Shown here: in pieces, positions 24,665 through 34,942 of the stretch
Position numbering within the stretch: position 1 is the stretch's first letter
Layout of the letters: every line of letters begins with the position of its first letter
Assembly (NCBI GenBank): GCA_009801085.1
Contig: VNWV01000008.1
Span: 1,984,001-2,048,000 of the forward strand
Source of the DNA: Lasiodiplodia sp. COLG20
Taxonomy: Eukaryota; Ascomycota; Dothideomycetes; Botryosphaeriales; Botryosphaeriaceae
Direction: 5' to 3'
Length of the DNA: 64,000 nucleotides
Program-made: the position numbers and the translations under genes
The notes under the pieces: generated by a model
Database searches by the model: none
Told to the model about the DNA's origin: nothing
The model's input: the letters and a program-made list of their open reading frames with translations, nothing else

Positions 24665-25390
24665 ATGGACCTGGCATTCTTCGATCCGGACACCACGCAC
24701 GCCGACCACCTGCGCGTCGCGCTCGAGGCACACGTCGCCGCTGACGCCCGGCGCGCCGCCAAGTACGGTGTTGTCAGCGTCGCCATTACCGCCAGCGACG
24801 ACGACGTCAACCACGACGACGACTGCTACCTGTGGCCGCGCGGCACCACGCCCGACGACGTTCGCGCCGCGTACGACGACCGTTTGAGCGCCGCGATGAG
24901 GGAGTTGAGGGAGGCGACCGTGGAGTCGGACGCGGAGGAGGATGGCGATAGGGTCGGCGTGCAGCCGTTGCCCCGAGCGATCGCCGGGAAGGGATGGAAG
25001 GGGGATTTGGCCACGCCGCCGTCGAGTGGGGATGAGGGAGAGGAGCGGGTGGCGGTTGGTGGGAAGAGGAAGAGAGGGTGCGATGAGGATGCCATGCTCG
25101 AGTGCGAGGGTGGTGGCGCGAAGAGGCTGCGTGTGGACACGGACTTTACGAGGTGAGCAACGACACCGTCGTTGCCGGTGGTCAAATGCACTTTTTTCGG
25201 GATATGCATACTGACGGCTTGCGGTAGACTTGGACAGCATCTTGCCACTCCGCAGTTTTCGCCAAAGAGGAAGTCGCATGCGCCCAGACGCATCTCGAGG
25301 AGCCGGAAGCTTACAGCTGGGATCCAGCTGTATAATACGCATTCCATGACGACTCGGTCCAAAGCGAGAAAGAGTAGGAGTTCAGGATGA
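24665..25390 (+). CDS. hypothetical protein with basic C-terminus
   Basis: Unrecognised protein of 216 residues in two exons (24665-25152 and 25228-25390). The 75-base intron has GTGAGC, a C-T-G-A-C branch-like site and TAG; splicing joins D-F-T-R to L-G-Q-H-L and keeps a clean frame. The N-terminal half (M-D-L-A-F-F-D-P-D, then an A-R-R-A-A-K-Y-G-V-V-S-V-A-I segment) looks folded; the middle is acidic and Ser/Gly-rich; K-R-K-R-G at about residue 138 could be a nuclear localisation signal; the last 40 residues are strongly basic (R-R-I-S-R-S-R-K, R-S-K-A-R-K-S-R-S). A nucleic-acid-associated nuclear role is a guess from composition only. Confidence 0.6.
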
Positions 25391-25513
25391 AATGAGGACT
25401 TGATCTGGCCATCCGAACCACCCACTATTACCTCGCAACAGTCGACCTGGATCAGCTACCGCACCGCTTGACTTGGATCAGCCACCACTCCGCTCGGATT
25501 CCCTAAGTTCTGC
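25391..25513. other. short intergenic gap
   Basis: Contains a short repeated phrase (gatcagctaccgc / gatcagccaccac at about 25450 and 25478). Nothing else is seen. Confidence 0.3.
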
Positions 25514-25781
25514 GGCGTGGAGGCAGGCGCGATGGTGTCGGCGGCCGGAGCAGCAAGGAATGTGGTTGAAGTGACAGAGAATTGGCACCGTGTGTTTTGA
25601 CCATGTGTGCGGCAGGGCATCCCAGCGCGCCGCCCTGCTGCTGTGGCTCTACATGGGGCCGATCAAAGCTGGACTGACGCAACTGACAAGGATTATTTCC
25701 ATACGCACGGCCAGGCGGCTCTCCTAATTATAGGCGGCTGCGCATGGCTCACCTGCACGCCATCATCCACCGCCCTGCCTA
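25514..25781 (+). repeat. inverted duplicate of the ECM15/IPK1 promoter region
   Basis: This segment is the reverse complement of 47338-47604, the spacer between the ECM15-like and IPK1 genes. By direct comparison the two differ by two transitions (C to T near the left end at 25518, G to A at 25651) and by one replaced block of about 16 bases (25689-25704). Outside those the match is complete, and it stops abruptly at both ends. On the ECM15 side it ends inside the CTATAAAA word, so that TATA-like box is lost here. No ECM15 or IPK1 coding sequence came with it. The orientation would drive ECM15-type transcription to the right, towards the small ORF at 25863. Confidence 0.93.
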
Positions 25782-25862
25782 CAAGTTGGTTGCCAGCAGC
25801 TTTCATCCACCTGCGTTGGTGAACCACCCGGACGCTCCCAAAGCACCGCCAAATGTGCCGGC

Positions 25863-26102
25863 ATGGATACGACGCCCTCGATCACAGCATCTTTACCATG
25901 CGTTATCGACCTTACGGAAGAGAGACTACTAGAGGATATTGTCTCTTCCCGACCGGTGTACGCAGGCTCAGGAAGTTGGAAAGGGGCAAAGCGGAAAAGA
26001 GAAGGCAGGAAATTGAGATTTTTGGAGACTTTTGAAAGATCTGATGAATTGGAAGAGTTGGGATCTGTTGGGCGCATGCGACGCTCTACAGTGTCCAAGT
26101 AA
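25863..26102 (+). CDS. small orphan ORF behind the transplanted promoter
   Basis: A 79-codon ATG-started frame lying 81 bases downstream of the promoter duplicate, on the strand that duplicate would transcribe. The product starts M-D-T-T-P-S and has an acidic helix-like segment (V-I-D-L-T-E-E-R-L-L-E-D-I-V), a basic patch (K-G-A-K-R-K-R-E-G-R-K-L-R) and an acidic tail (R-S-D-E-L-E-E-L-G). This charged composition looks more like protein than the other small frames nearby. No family is recognised. Its last codons reach into the probable left end of repeat copy B. It may be a genuine short gene, a remnant, or chance. Confidence 0.3.
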   Translation: MDTTPSITASLPCVIDLTEERLLEDIVSSRPVYAGSGSWKGAKRKREGRKLRFLETFERSDELEELGSVGRMRRSTVSK

Positions 26103-26322
26103 TTTTGTTCATGTCATGGGCAGTTGAAGCTATCGTCCGGATGTAAATGTGGAATTAATAATTATACACTCACGTCCGGATGATAGCTTCAGCTACCCAC
26201 ATGTGTTATTTTTCCAAGAAAAGAGCTGGCTTATGCTAGGTTTCCATGTTTTCTACTTTCGTCTACGATTAACCGAGTTTCGTTTTCGATACTACCGCTC
26301 GAGCAGCTGAGAGGGACGGAGG
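26086..26322. mobile_element. MITE-like inverted-repeat element, copy B (degenerate)
   Basis: The 83-base core at 26117-26199 matches the core of copy A in length and order: TGGG..., GAAGCTATCGTCCGGA, an AT-rich loop, TCCGGATGATAGCTTC and ...CCCA. Its arms carry a few mismatches, mostly C/T or G/A transitions. The right flank (CACATGTGTTATTTTTCCAAG) continues the similarity to copy A, and a weak terminal-repeat match (CAGCTGAGAGGGAC) lies near 26304. A CTACAG word at 26086 may be the left end. This gives roughly the same total length as copy A; outer limits are approximate. No coding sequence. Confidence 0.65.
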
Positions 26323-26549
26323 ATCTTACCGTCTAGGAATCAGTCTAAGATGCTTTATATACTATATCTACATTGCTGCCTGAAATTCTGCGGGCTTATG
26401 TAAGCCACGGCGGGCGATGTCATTGGCCAAGATCCCCCGCAGCCTGTTAATCCATCGCTGGTTAACGTTAATCAATAACGTTTAACACTAACCTACCCGC
26501 ATCAACTCCTGCGTTTTGACATTACCAAAGTCAGTCCGGACGTCTTCTC
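26323..26549. promoter_or_regulatory. upstream region of the kinase gene
   Basis: Short AT-richer spacer with GTTAACGTTAATCAATAACGTTTAACAC-like runs near 26460-26490, a cluster of repeated AACGTT words of unknown meaning. It must contain the kinase promoter. Confidence 0.3.
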
Positions 26550-28596
26550 ATGCACTCTCCCACGCACCCTCTACCAGCAAGCCTCACGCCGACCGAAGCC
26601 GATGAATCTTCCACCTCGTCGCACCACACCATCAGCACTGACACCGACCAGCCCCCAGCCACACAGCCCTCATCCTCATGTGACTGTTTCGCGCACCTAC
26701 GACCTGCCAACCTCGAGGCATGCCTTGCCTTCGATGAGGTAGCTTCAGAGATCAAAAACGCGCCGGACGCGTTTCCCTACCACCGTAACTTCATTTCCAT
26801 CGAGACCATCGTGCCGCTCAGCTCGCTACAGCACCCGCCCCATGATGAAGAGGAGGACCCACCGCTGAGCCAAAGTCAAAGCCAGTCCGGATTCCTCCCG
26901 CAGGCCAGCGCCACCGAAACGGAGACGGACGATGAGACGACGGCAACCCAGGACCCCCGCCTCGTCTGGACGGGGCACTACCGCTTCTCGTTCGACGCGC
27001 CGCTGGAGCTGCCACCGCTGGGATGGCGCGTCGGCTCTGGACGGTGGAAGAAGAGCACCAAAGCGAGCGCGTCTGCTACTACTACTACCGCCGCCGCCGC
27101 CACCGCTGCTTCGGTCCGCAACCACGGCGGCGTCGACCTGCTGCTGGCCAAGACGCGGGTGCCGGCGTCCGGACTGGCGGGGCTGCACGCACGCTTCGCG
27201 TTCGAGCGCAACGGGGCGCTCATGCTAGTGGTGGAGAACCCGCGGCGGCCGACTGTGGTGCTGGGCGACGAGAGCTTCGACGCGGGCAGCCGGGTGCTGG
27301 CGAAGCCGCGCTGCCGCATCGGGCTCGGCAACCTGGCGTACGTCTTCGAGTACGTGGTGCGCAGCGGTGGGCCGGAAAAGGAACGCGCGTTCCAGCAGCG
27401 GCTGGGCCGCTTCCTGCGCGAGACGTTCAGAGGCCGCGATGCTACGCCGCCGCGCGAGTTGCTGGCCAGCCCTGCCGAGGCGGATCATCCGCTGTGCGAT
27501 TGGCTGATCAGGGGCACGGTGGGGAGGGGTGCGTTCGGGACGGTGACGGCGGCAAGGCATAGGGTGACGGGGAGGATCGCGGCGGCGAAGATGGTGGTGA
27601 GGACGCAGAGGAGCGTGGGCGAGTGCATGAAGGAGATTGATATCTGCGCGAGGGTGCCGGCGCATGTAAGCCCGACTTCCTTTTCCTCTGCCAATCCAGG
27701 TCAATGCAAAACAGTAGAGGAAATCTCGTTAAAGTGCAAGCGCTAAAGAACGATAGCCTAACGTTTCCACCCTCATCGACACCATCTACGAACGCGGCGA
27801 GCGATGGTATACCGGCCCACGCCCCGAGCGCGTCTGGCTCATCTCCTCCCCGTTCGTGCGGGACACGCTAGCCGCCTACATCCAGTCCTCATCTTCGACC
27901 TCCTCCTTCTCCGCCCCCCTACCCCCGCAGCTCCTCCACGTCCGCCTCACGCTCTTCTATCAGCTCCTCTCCGGCATCGCCCACCTCCACTCCCACGGCT
28001 TCCTCCACCGCGACATCAAGCCCGCAAACCTGGGCATCGTATCGATGCCGCCTGTTGCCAGCACCTACCCGCTCTCTTCATCTATCGCCACCGTTGCCGT
28101 CGCTGCTGCTGCGAACAACAACAACAACAGGCTACCGCCGCACCAGCAGCCGCGCATCGTCATCCTGGACTTCGGCCACGCCATCCACGCGCCGCGCGCG
28201 CTGCCGCGGCCGGGCGCCGTCGGCACGGTGCCCTACCTGGCGCCTGAGATGGAGCACGCCGAGTACGGGTCGGGCGTCGACGTGTGGGCGCTCGGCGTCG
28301 TCGGCTGGCAGCTGTTCGTGCAGAAGGCCCTGCCGTGGCGGCGCGTTCCCGAGGAAGAGGCCGTGTGGACAGGGAGGGTGGCGGCGTTGAGGGAGAAGGT
28401 CGAGGAGATGGGTGATGGCGGGGAGAAGAGCGTGTTCGGGCTCTTGCTGAGGATGCTGGAGTGGGATGAGGAGGATCGGGTGTCGGCCAAGGAGGCGTTG
28501 GGGCATGCTTGTTTCAGGAGGGTGAGGGAGGAGGTGGAGAGGGGGGAGAAGGAGGGAGGGAGGAAGAGGGTGAGGAGAGGGTCTTTAGAAGCATAG
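26550..28596 (+). CDS. serine/threonine protein kinase with FHA-like domain
   Basis: A 651-residue kinase in two exons (26550-27665 and 27757-28596); the 91-base phase-0 intron joins V-P-A-H to P-N-V-S-T-L-I-D. Residues 1-135 are a Ser/Thr/Glu-rich leader. About 140-275 resembles an FHA phosphothreonine-binding domain (W-R-V-G-S-G-R, V-D-L-L-L, G-L-H-A-R-F-x-F-x-x-N-G). The kinase domain starts near 320: G-R-G-A-F-G-T-V loop, Lys347, Glu362, H-R-D with catalytic Asp458, D-F-G Asp510, A-P-E. All catalytic residues are present, so it should be active. A low-complexity insertion rich in Ala/Asn lies between HRD and DFG. FHA plus kinase recalls Rad53/Cds1 checkpoint kinases, but the FHA part is weak and no SQ/TQ cluster stands out, so that link is only an analogy. 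Confidence 0.83.
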
Positions 28597-29242
28597 ATAT
28601 GAGAAGACTATATAGCATTTGCATATGTTACGAATTGACGACTGATGTATAGATCCCAAAGCCTGGGCACAGGACGATGGTTGCTCAAATTATCAAAGTT
28701 TTGAATGAAGCATAGTGCTTATCGTCTCCTCGGTGTAAGGATGGTAATTGTGATTCACGGTCTCGGAAGATAAAATCACTTGCATTCTACATTCCTTCAG
28801 ATCCACAACCAACCCCTTGTTGAGTGCACCCTTGCCTTCCATTACTCCGTGCACATCCACGTATAGAAATTAAGGCTTTGCCAGTTCTGGAAGTAAGGTT
28901 GATTTGCAGGCAAGGACACGCAGCGCTAACAGCAGCTTTTGCAATTCGATTCGCCTCCAGCTTCTCCGGCTCCTTCAGCGCCGCCAGCACTAGTAGCAAC
29001 TCGAGTTGCCGTTGACTGTATGTGTCTTGATCCAGCTCCATTAGCTCTATCAGCTGCAACCAGCCGCTACTATCCACCTGGGGAATTTTGCTGATGCGAA
29101 TTTAGACTATAATTCTTTGCAATACTCCTTAGAAAAATATCAACAGCCAAAATCCCCTATTCCATGATATGTAATCCACATAATAATGCTTGAAATCCAT
29201 GCGCCTTTATTAAGTCCCCAAACCAATATCCCAAATTGTTCT
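28597..29242. other. intergenic, convergent gene ends
   Basis: AT-richer spacer between the kinase 3' end and the 3' end of the minus-strand membrane protein gene. No further feature is recognised. Confidence 0.45.
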
Positions 29243-30399
29243 CTATGCCATTTCCATCCTACGACCGCTGCTAGCATCGCTCGAATTAGCAGCAAGATAC
29301 GCATCGCGCGTCAGCTGCGCAACCCTCGCATCGGCATTCTTTGTCGCCAGGGCAGAGTCCTTGTCGAGGCGGAACCGCGTGTAGTTGGAGGGCAGGTAAG
29401 CGCTCGGGTGGTAGAAGTTGAAGAGGACGAAGCAAACTGCGCGCTACCGTTAGCCAGAGCCTTTTTTTTTTTACTCTATCCAATTGTCTTGGAAGCATGT
29501 CAGAGACTTACCAAACACCGGTAGGGCGTTGAAGATGAAGGTAACGAAAAACGTGTCCGACCAACCAAGCAGGATCCAGATCCACACGAGGATGGTGCGC
29601 CCCTAGCATTCGATCGTCGTCAGCTAATGTCTTCACACCTTCCCGAATCGGTTTTGTTCCCCAAGCCTTACCGTCAAAAGACCGCCGACAACACCCACGC
29701 AGACCAACAACTTCCTCTCCTTCTCCGTCTCTACCGTGCCCTTGCCGCCCAGAGCCACCTTCTTGAACCTCACGACGAAGCCGAGGAAGACGAGCAGCAG
29801 GACGGTCTGGGCGATCAGGGCGGCCCAGACGAAGATCCAGATGGGGACGCACTGCACGAGGGCGAAGAGCACGAGGAAGGCGTTCATCCAGCGGAAGCCG
29901 TAGCGCGGGTGGAAGAGGAGCGGCTTGCGGGCGGTGAGGAGCGCTGGCGGCGAGGCGTGCCAGACGAGGCGGACGAAGAGCGTGAAGAGCGTGTGCGTGA
30001 GGGAGAGGGCGGCGAGGCTGTTGGGGATAGGTTGAGTGGTTAGTCGGGTTCGTTTTGGCGGTTTAGATGATGGGCTTGTGGGAAGAGGGAGGGAGGGAGA
30101 CGTACGAGTCGAAGATGAGCGTTAGGAAAAGGTAGCCGGGATTTTCGTAGGTGTCTTCGTATGCTAGCTTGTACCAGGCGGAGCGGATGGAGTAGGCAAC
30201 GATCAGGACTACCAATGATGGATTAGTAACTTTGGGCAATATTGCGCCATGCTGGGCTCAGAGAAAACTTACATATGCCGCTTAGGATGAGGGACCAGAA
30301 CATCCATGTGCCGTGGCGATAAGCCTTGTAGGCCGTGAATTCAGTGGTGAGGATAAACACCACGAGGGTGACAATGGGCGGGATGATTTCAGTAGACAT
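29243..30399 (-). CDS. multi-pass integral membrane protein, unknown function
   Basis: A 286-residue membrane protein in five exons (30399-30273, 30208-30106, 30017-29672, 29602-29512, 29436-29243); every GT-AG junction restores a continuous hydrophobic-helix pattern. About seven membrane spans are visible: I-I-P-P-I-V-T-L-V-V-F-I-L, M-F-W-S-L-I-L-S-G-I, a Y-L-F-L-T-L-I-F-D segment running into A-A-L-S-L-T-H-T-L-F, N-A-F-L-V-L-F-A-L-V, then I-W-I-F-V-W-A-A-L-I, V-C-V-G-V-V-G-G-L-L and T-I-L-V-W-I-W-I-L-L. The cytosolic tail is hydrophilic. The layout is reminiscent of Rta1/Pth11-type seven-span fungal proteins, but no motif fixes a family. Most of the gene falls outside any single long frame, so it is easy to miss. 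Confidence 0.75.
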
Positions 30400-32052
30400 A
30401 TTTGAATAAAGATAGATATCGGGCAACTCTGATGTCTGGGTAAAAGGTGGTGCTGGTAAAACAAACGAGTGTAGAGAGGATGAAGTCGATGCTTGAGCTG
30501 GACAAGCAGTGGTTTGGCTCCTGTCAACAGCATACCGGGCCAAGGTTTACATATGTGCGACATGGAACCAAGAAACGGAGTCCAAGGATGCACTGCCGGT
30601 TGGCTGTGTATGCACCACTGGGTTAGGGCCGTGGACCAATACGAACGGAACGGTTCTGCCTTGGTCCATGCGGACAGCCTCGCGTAGGGGGAGTTGATCC
30701 ACAGCCAAGCCGTGCAACGGGCAGCACCATGCAAATTATTGGCTAACGTTAATCAACCTTATTTGCCTGTGCCTCGGTGCGACCGTTTCTGAAATCCTAC
30801 TCGGCTTCAGCATCCGTAGTGTAGCGATCCGTCTACTGAACTCAGTAAGCAATCGGCAATGTCGTCACCCCACACCAGCAGCGCAAGGTTATGCGATGAA
30901 AAGAAGCGAGTCTTTCTTATGGCCTATATTTGAAAGAGCCCGGTGGCCTAAGAGGTATGTGTTTAGAGAATGAGTGCGCCCCGGCATGATTCCATCTCTA
31001 GTCAGTTGCAAAATTCAGCCCGACATATGCTCTCCAGGGGCCCTTACACGCGCTAAGCCGCTTAGCGGGACCGGCAAGAGCTCTCCGCAGTAACTTCGCA
31101 AGGAACAGGCTAGAGCCCGGGAGCTAGTTTAAGCAAGGCTGAATCCGTGCTCAGCTCGTCAAGCAACACTCATCGCCTCTTATCCTTGTCGCTCAGTCAC
31201 TTGTCGCAAGCCAATACCATTCAACACTTGCGGCAAGGCTGTTTCGCTTGACAGTGCGACACAACAGTGCGCTCTTGACAGCAGCAATCTTAGTCTTCAT
31301 TTGCATGTATGCTAACACTTCAACGACCAGTCAGTGTTTTGTAAACGGCTGCAATGCCGTACGATCCATCGGCGCATTTTTGTCTGGCTTTTTCATCTTG
31401 CCTTGTGTCGAGACGCCACTGACTTTTCGTTGTCCATGACGGTCTGGAGACTGTGTCTGATTCCCGAAAAAGCCGGCTCTCGGCCGATTGCTCAGAAGAT
31501 CTAATAAAACTTAGGAGGACCAAGAGTTCTATTGCTCCCAATTGCTCGCGCGTTCAGGCAGTTTGAGACCAGTAATGTCTATGACGGGAATGAGTTCCTT
31601 TTTTCTGTTCTTTTCTCTCAGTGATGGATGCTGCAGAGCCACGGCGGCCGAAGCACCGCCAAAGGCCCGAGATTAAGCTCTAGGCCAGTGCATGTTACTT
31701 CTGGAAGACAGCCACAGAAGCGCTTGCACAGCCCCACGATTAAGCGAGCGACGGGAAGTCATTCCTTTCCGATCAAATAGGAAGGTTTGACTTGGTGCAA
31801 GGCGGACTTCCAGTGCAATAGTGGTCTGTGCACTGCCCAACTTGGCAAGGTGCAGCATCGCGATCCCCTTATTTGGGACGCCGTAATCTTCGCGCTAACT
31901 GTCACACACATGAAGCTGCCTTGCCATCGTGTCCTGAAACATGCATCGCACGATTTGAACTGGCAAGGCTGTGAACCACCAACTTTCATTACAAGTCTGC
32001 ATCGCCACCACTGCCCGACCAGCATCGGAGGAAAACAACGAACAGGAGGGCT
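30400..32052. other. intergenic, nothing recognised
   Basis: Contains the promoter of the membrane protein at its left and the 3' flank of the next gene at its right. The small frames between have no family signal. Around 31050-31075 there is a short imperfect inverted word (cgctaagccgcttagcg). Confidence 0.4.
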
Positions 32053-33537
32053 CTACATGGCGACCTTTGGCGGCTGGACATACTCATACTGAACCGAGAC
32101 CGGAGATTCCCCTGCATCCCTCTTCGAGAAACGGACCCAAGCAGCGCCGCTCAACTCAGCGACAAAATTCCAGCCCTTCAAGTGCTTCGGCATGGCGTCG
32201 TGGGCGGCAGGGACCCTCGACTCACGCAGCGCGTAGGCCATCCACTCGATCAGCGACCCGGGCGTCTGATCCCACGCCTTCTTCCGGGCATCCTTTTGGT
32301 AGCTCGACTTATAGACGCAGCAGGCCACGAGCAGGAAGGCGTTGTAGGCGCAGAGCCAGGCGAAGACGGCGGCCGTCAGCAGCACCAGGGCCGAGATGAG
32401 CGACGGCACCGTTGTCGCCTCGACCATGCAGCCGACGCGGTCGAAAAGGCTGGCGGGCGGGCGGTTGACGAGCTGCTCGGACGCGGCGACCATGACCATG
32501 GCGTTGAGGTGCTTGACCAGCCGCGTCGCCGTGTCGTTGTAGACCTCGCCGCCCACGCCGCGGTACATGGAGCCCTGCACCGCCGCCGCCCACGACCCCA
32601 GCGCCCACGCCGCGTCGATGTTGGCTAGCACGTAATTGATGAAATCCTTGTCCGCGCCGCCCACGGTGCAGTGCAGCACGTCGAAGCTGCGCTCCGCCGT
32701 GCCCGTATGGTTCCAGTCGATCAGCGCGCGGACGTCCCACGCGTCGCCGGGCCTCTCCTCCACCGTGTGGTATCCGGCTGTTGATGCCGTCAAAGCGAAG
32801 AGCTGCGAGTAGTCGGTTGGGTCTGGGTCGTCGGCCAGGGCGTTGGCGAAGACACGGATCTGGTCGAGTTGCGTGTAGGGATACAGCTTGCCCGCCGCGA
32901 CGGACCCGTTGACGACGTCCATGTAGGCCGTGTCCCACGGCACCGTCAGCGGCGTCGACGCATCTCCCGTATCGTACTCGCAGACCCACGACCCGAGCAT
33001 GTCCTCCGGGTCGCGCGCCCGGAAGTTCGAGTTGTTGTCGACGCGCCGGTAGATGCCGTTGGGCCCGCCGTTCAAGACACTGCTGTAGTACTGTGCATTC
33101 ATCGCCCAACTGAACGCTTCGCCGTTGATGTCGGGGAAGATGCTGATGGCGCTGGCCGCTTCGGACACGGACGGGTGGTCCGAGGCGACGACCATTCCCC
33201 CGAGGAACATGCAAGTGCCGGGGATGCGCTCGTCTTGGACCAGCGCCGACACTGCCAGGTCGCTGAAGACGGCCAGGATCGAAGTCATGATCATCAACGA
33301 CCCCAGGATGATGCCGCCAGGCATGGCCCTGAGCTTGAGTATCAGCCAGTATGGCATGAAACCTCGCTGCCATCCCGTCATGTGCGTCAATTTCACCGGC
33401 TGCCGTCGCAGCAGCTGTCTGCGCACCCAGAGATTGCAGCATACGTCTCCGAGAAGCGCGATGGCGACGACAATGACGGTAAAATAGACACGCAGAACCA
33501 GACGAATGATGCCGCTGGAGACGGAAAGATGCAGCAT
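32053..33537 (-). CDS. predicted membrane protein, unknown function
   Basis: A 494-residue single-exon protein. Two hydrophobic spans lie near the N-terminus (about residues 14-34, V-Y-F-T-V-I-V-V-A-I-A-L-L, and 72-95, G-G-I-I-L-G-S-L-M-I-M), and one or two near the C-terminus (about 378-408, L-I-S-A-L-V-L-L-T-A-A-V-F-A-W-L). Between them is a domain of about 280 residues with several N-x-S/T sequons and tryptophans, probably extracytoplasmic; the last 86 residues are hydrophilic. This architecture (two spans, long outer domain, spans, short tail) is common in uncharacterised Pezizomycotina surface proteins. Codon bias and length make it clearly coding, although the opposite strand is also open. 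Function not known. Confidence 0.75.
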   Translation of the reverse strand: MLHLSVSSGIIRLVLRVYFTVIVVAIALLGDVCCNLWVRRQLLRRQPVKLTHMTGWQRGFMPYWLILKLRAMPGGIILGSLMIMTSILAVFSDLAVSALVQDERIPGTCMFLGGMVVASDHPSVSEAASAISIFPDINGEAFSWAMNAQYYSSVLNGGPNGIYRRVDNNSNFRARDPEDMLGSWVCEYDTGDASTPLTVPWDTAYMDVVNGSVAAGKLYPYTQLDQIRVFANALADDPDPTDYSQLFALTASTAGYHTVEERPGDAWDVRALIDWNHTGTAERSFDVLHCTVGGADKDFINYVLANIDAAWALGSWAAAVQGSMYRGVGGEVYNDTATRLVKHLNAMVMVAASEQLVNRPPASLFDRVGCMVEATTVPSLISALVLLTAAVFAWLCAYNAFLLVACCVYKSSYQKDARKKAWDQTPGSLIEWMAYALRESRVPAAHDAMPKHLKGWNFVAELSGAAWVRFSKRDAGESPVSVQYEYVQPPKVAM

Positions 33538-34942
33538 TCTGTCAGCGTCGCCTTTGGAAGGTTAGCACACGTTGCTGCCATTTCGGAACAAAACGATACC
33601 TCACTGAATGCTTGTAGGAGTTCTGGAGCACCGCGTGTAGCGTAGTGCACGGCAAGCGCGACAGCATCCCACCACGATACTCATGAACCGTCATGTGTGT
33701 CCTCCGACTTTAGGCAGCCATGTGGCAGCTTACTGGCTTCCGAAATTGATAGCTCCTGCATACTTCCGTGGAAGCTCAACTGAGATGGTGCCAGGAATGG
33801 TGTAGCTAATCAGAACTCCAGCCTTCCGCCACGCCGACGCCATGCATCTCAGCTGCAGTCCGAGAATTTGCTTGATCATTCCAACGTGCTAACGGATTTC
33901 ACGGCAGAAGCTTTCTGAGACCACATAAGGAGGCTACATCATGGCGCAAACTAGCCGTAGTGACTAAAACGGGGGGCTCGTTGCCCATGTCTGCACTCTA
34001 TTCACTCGAAATCTCCATATTCGACCTGCTAACGAGATCTCCAGCTCATAGCAGTGACGAGGCTGATTATCTTGGACTGTCGGCAAAAGCCGTGCTGTGT
34101 AATATGGACTGTGGGAAGGGATTGCCAACAAGGAAAGCGTAGGCGAACTTCCTTGACTGATTATTCAAGCTGAAACCCGAGCAAGATGGACTTCTTGGTG
34201 TTTGTGCTACGCTACCCGATCAGGCTGGGTAGCTTCAGCTCGGCTTCCAAATCGGGAAGGGGCGTCCTTCAGCCCAGCCTCGTGTCTGCAGGCACCCACC
34301 GTTAGCACTATAAAAATACGTGCCTGTCATACCACTCGCCGTAACACAGAATAATGCGTGGACGGCGAGCGCCGTGCTGGACGCGGCCTCCTTGCGCCGA
34401 ATTTTCTCCCCCATGGACAATCTAAAGGAACGTCCAGACGTAGAAGTAAGATGTAATTGATTCTGATTCGACGTAGATCTCTGAGAGCAGGCTACTGCAA
34501 CCTCTCACGAACTAGTTTTAGGAAAAGCGAAATTGAACTGGAAGTAAATATGAAAATCAGTACGATAGCTTACTGATCGACTAAGCTGGATATGGCAATT
34601 GGCCTGGATGTGGAAGAGACAAAGGCGACTGGTTTAGCACCCAAGCTTCCGGGTGTCAGGTATCGCAGTATGCCTTTTGCATAGTTTCAGGGTTTATTGT
34701 GTGACATAAGCCTTCTCTAACATAAGTACCATCACACCGGATGCAAGTGATTTTCCGAAGGATATCAGGCAAAGCTGATCAGTGAAGCCAGTGTATGTTC
34801 ATAAACTCATCATATTGGTATCATTACTGCGACTCCATCTCCGCCCATCTCATCCACCGGAGATTGCAGGCAAAACTATTAAAGTAAAGAGGTATCATGG
34901 CAATCTCTGCTCCAAAACAAAAAGACGGACTCTTCCACCGCT
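33538..34942. other. intergenic, nothing recognised
   Basis: Spacer between the start of one minus-strand gene and the stop of the next. It holds the promoter of the membrane protein. A CGTCCAGACGTAGAAGTA word near 34431 resembles part of the repeat cores elsewhere, but with no second arm. No gene is seen. Confidence 0.4.

Noticed and set aside
30931..31010. GCCCGGTGGCCTAAGAGG, reminiscent of a tRNA 5' half
   Set aside because: No cloverleaf, T-loop or matching acceptor stem can be formed downstream.
32309..33442. Long second minus-strand frame inside the membrane protein gene
   Set aside because: Overlaps the 494-residue frame in another phase and reads as Arg/His/Gly-rich repeats without hydrophobic spans; the 494-residue frame has clear membrane segments.
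34425..34480. Possible extra repeat core (CGTCCAGACGTAGAAGTA)
   Set aside because: Matches part of copy D on one arm only; no inverted partner or terminal repeat nearby.
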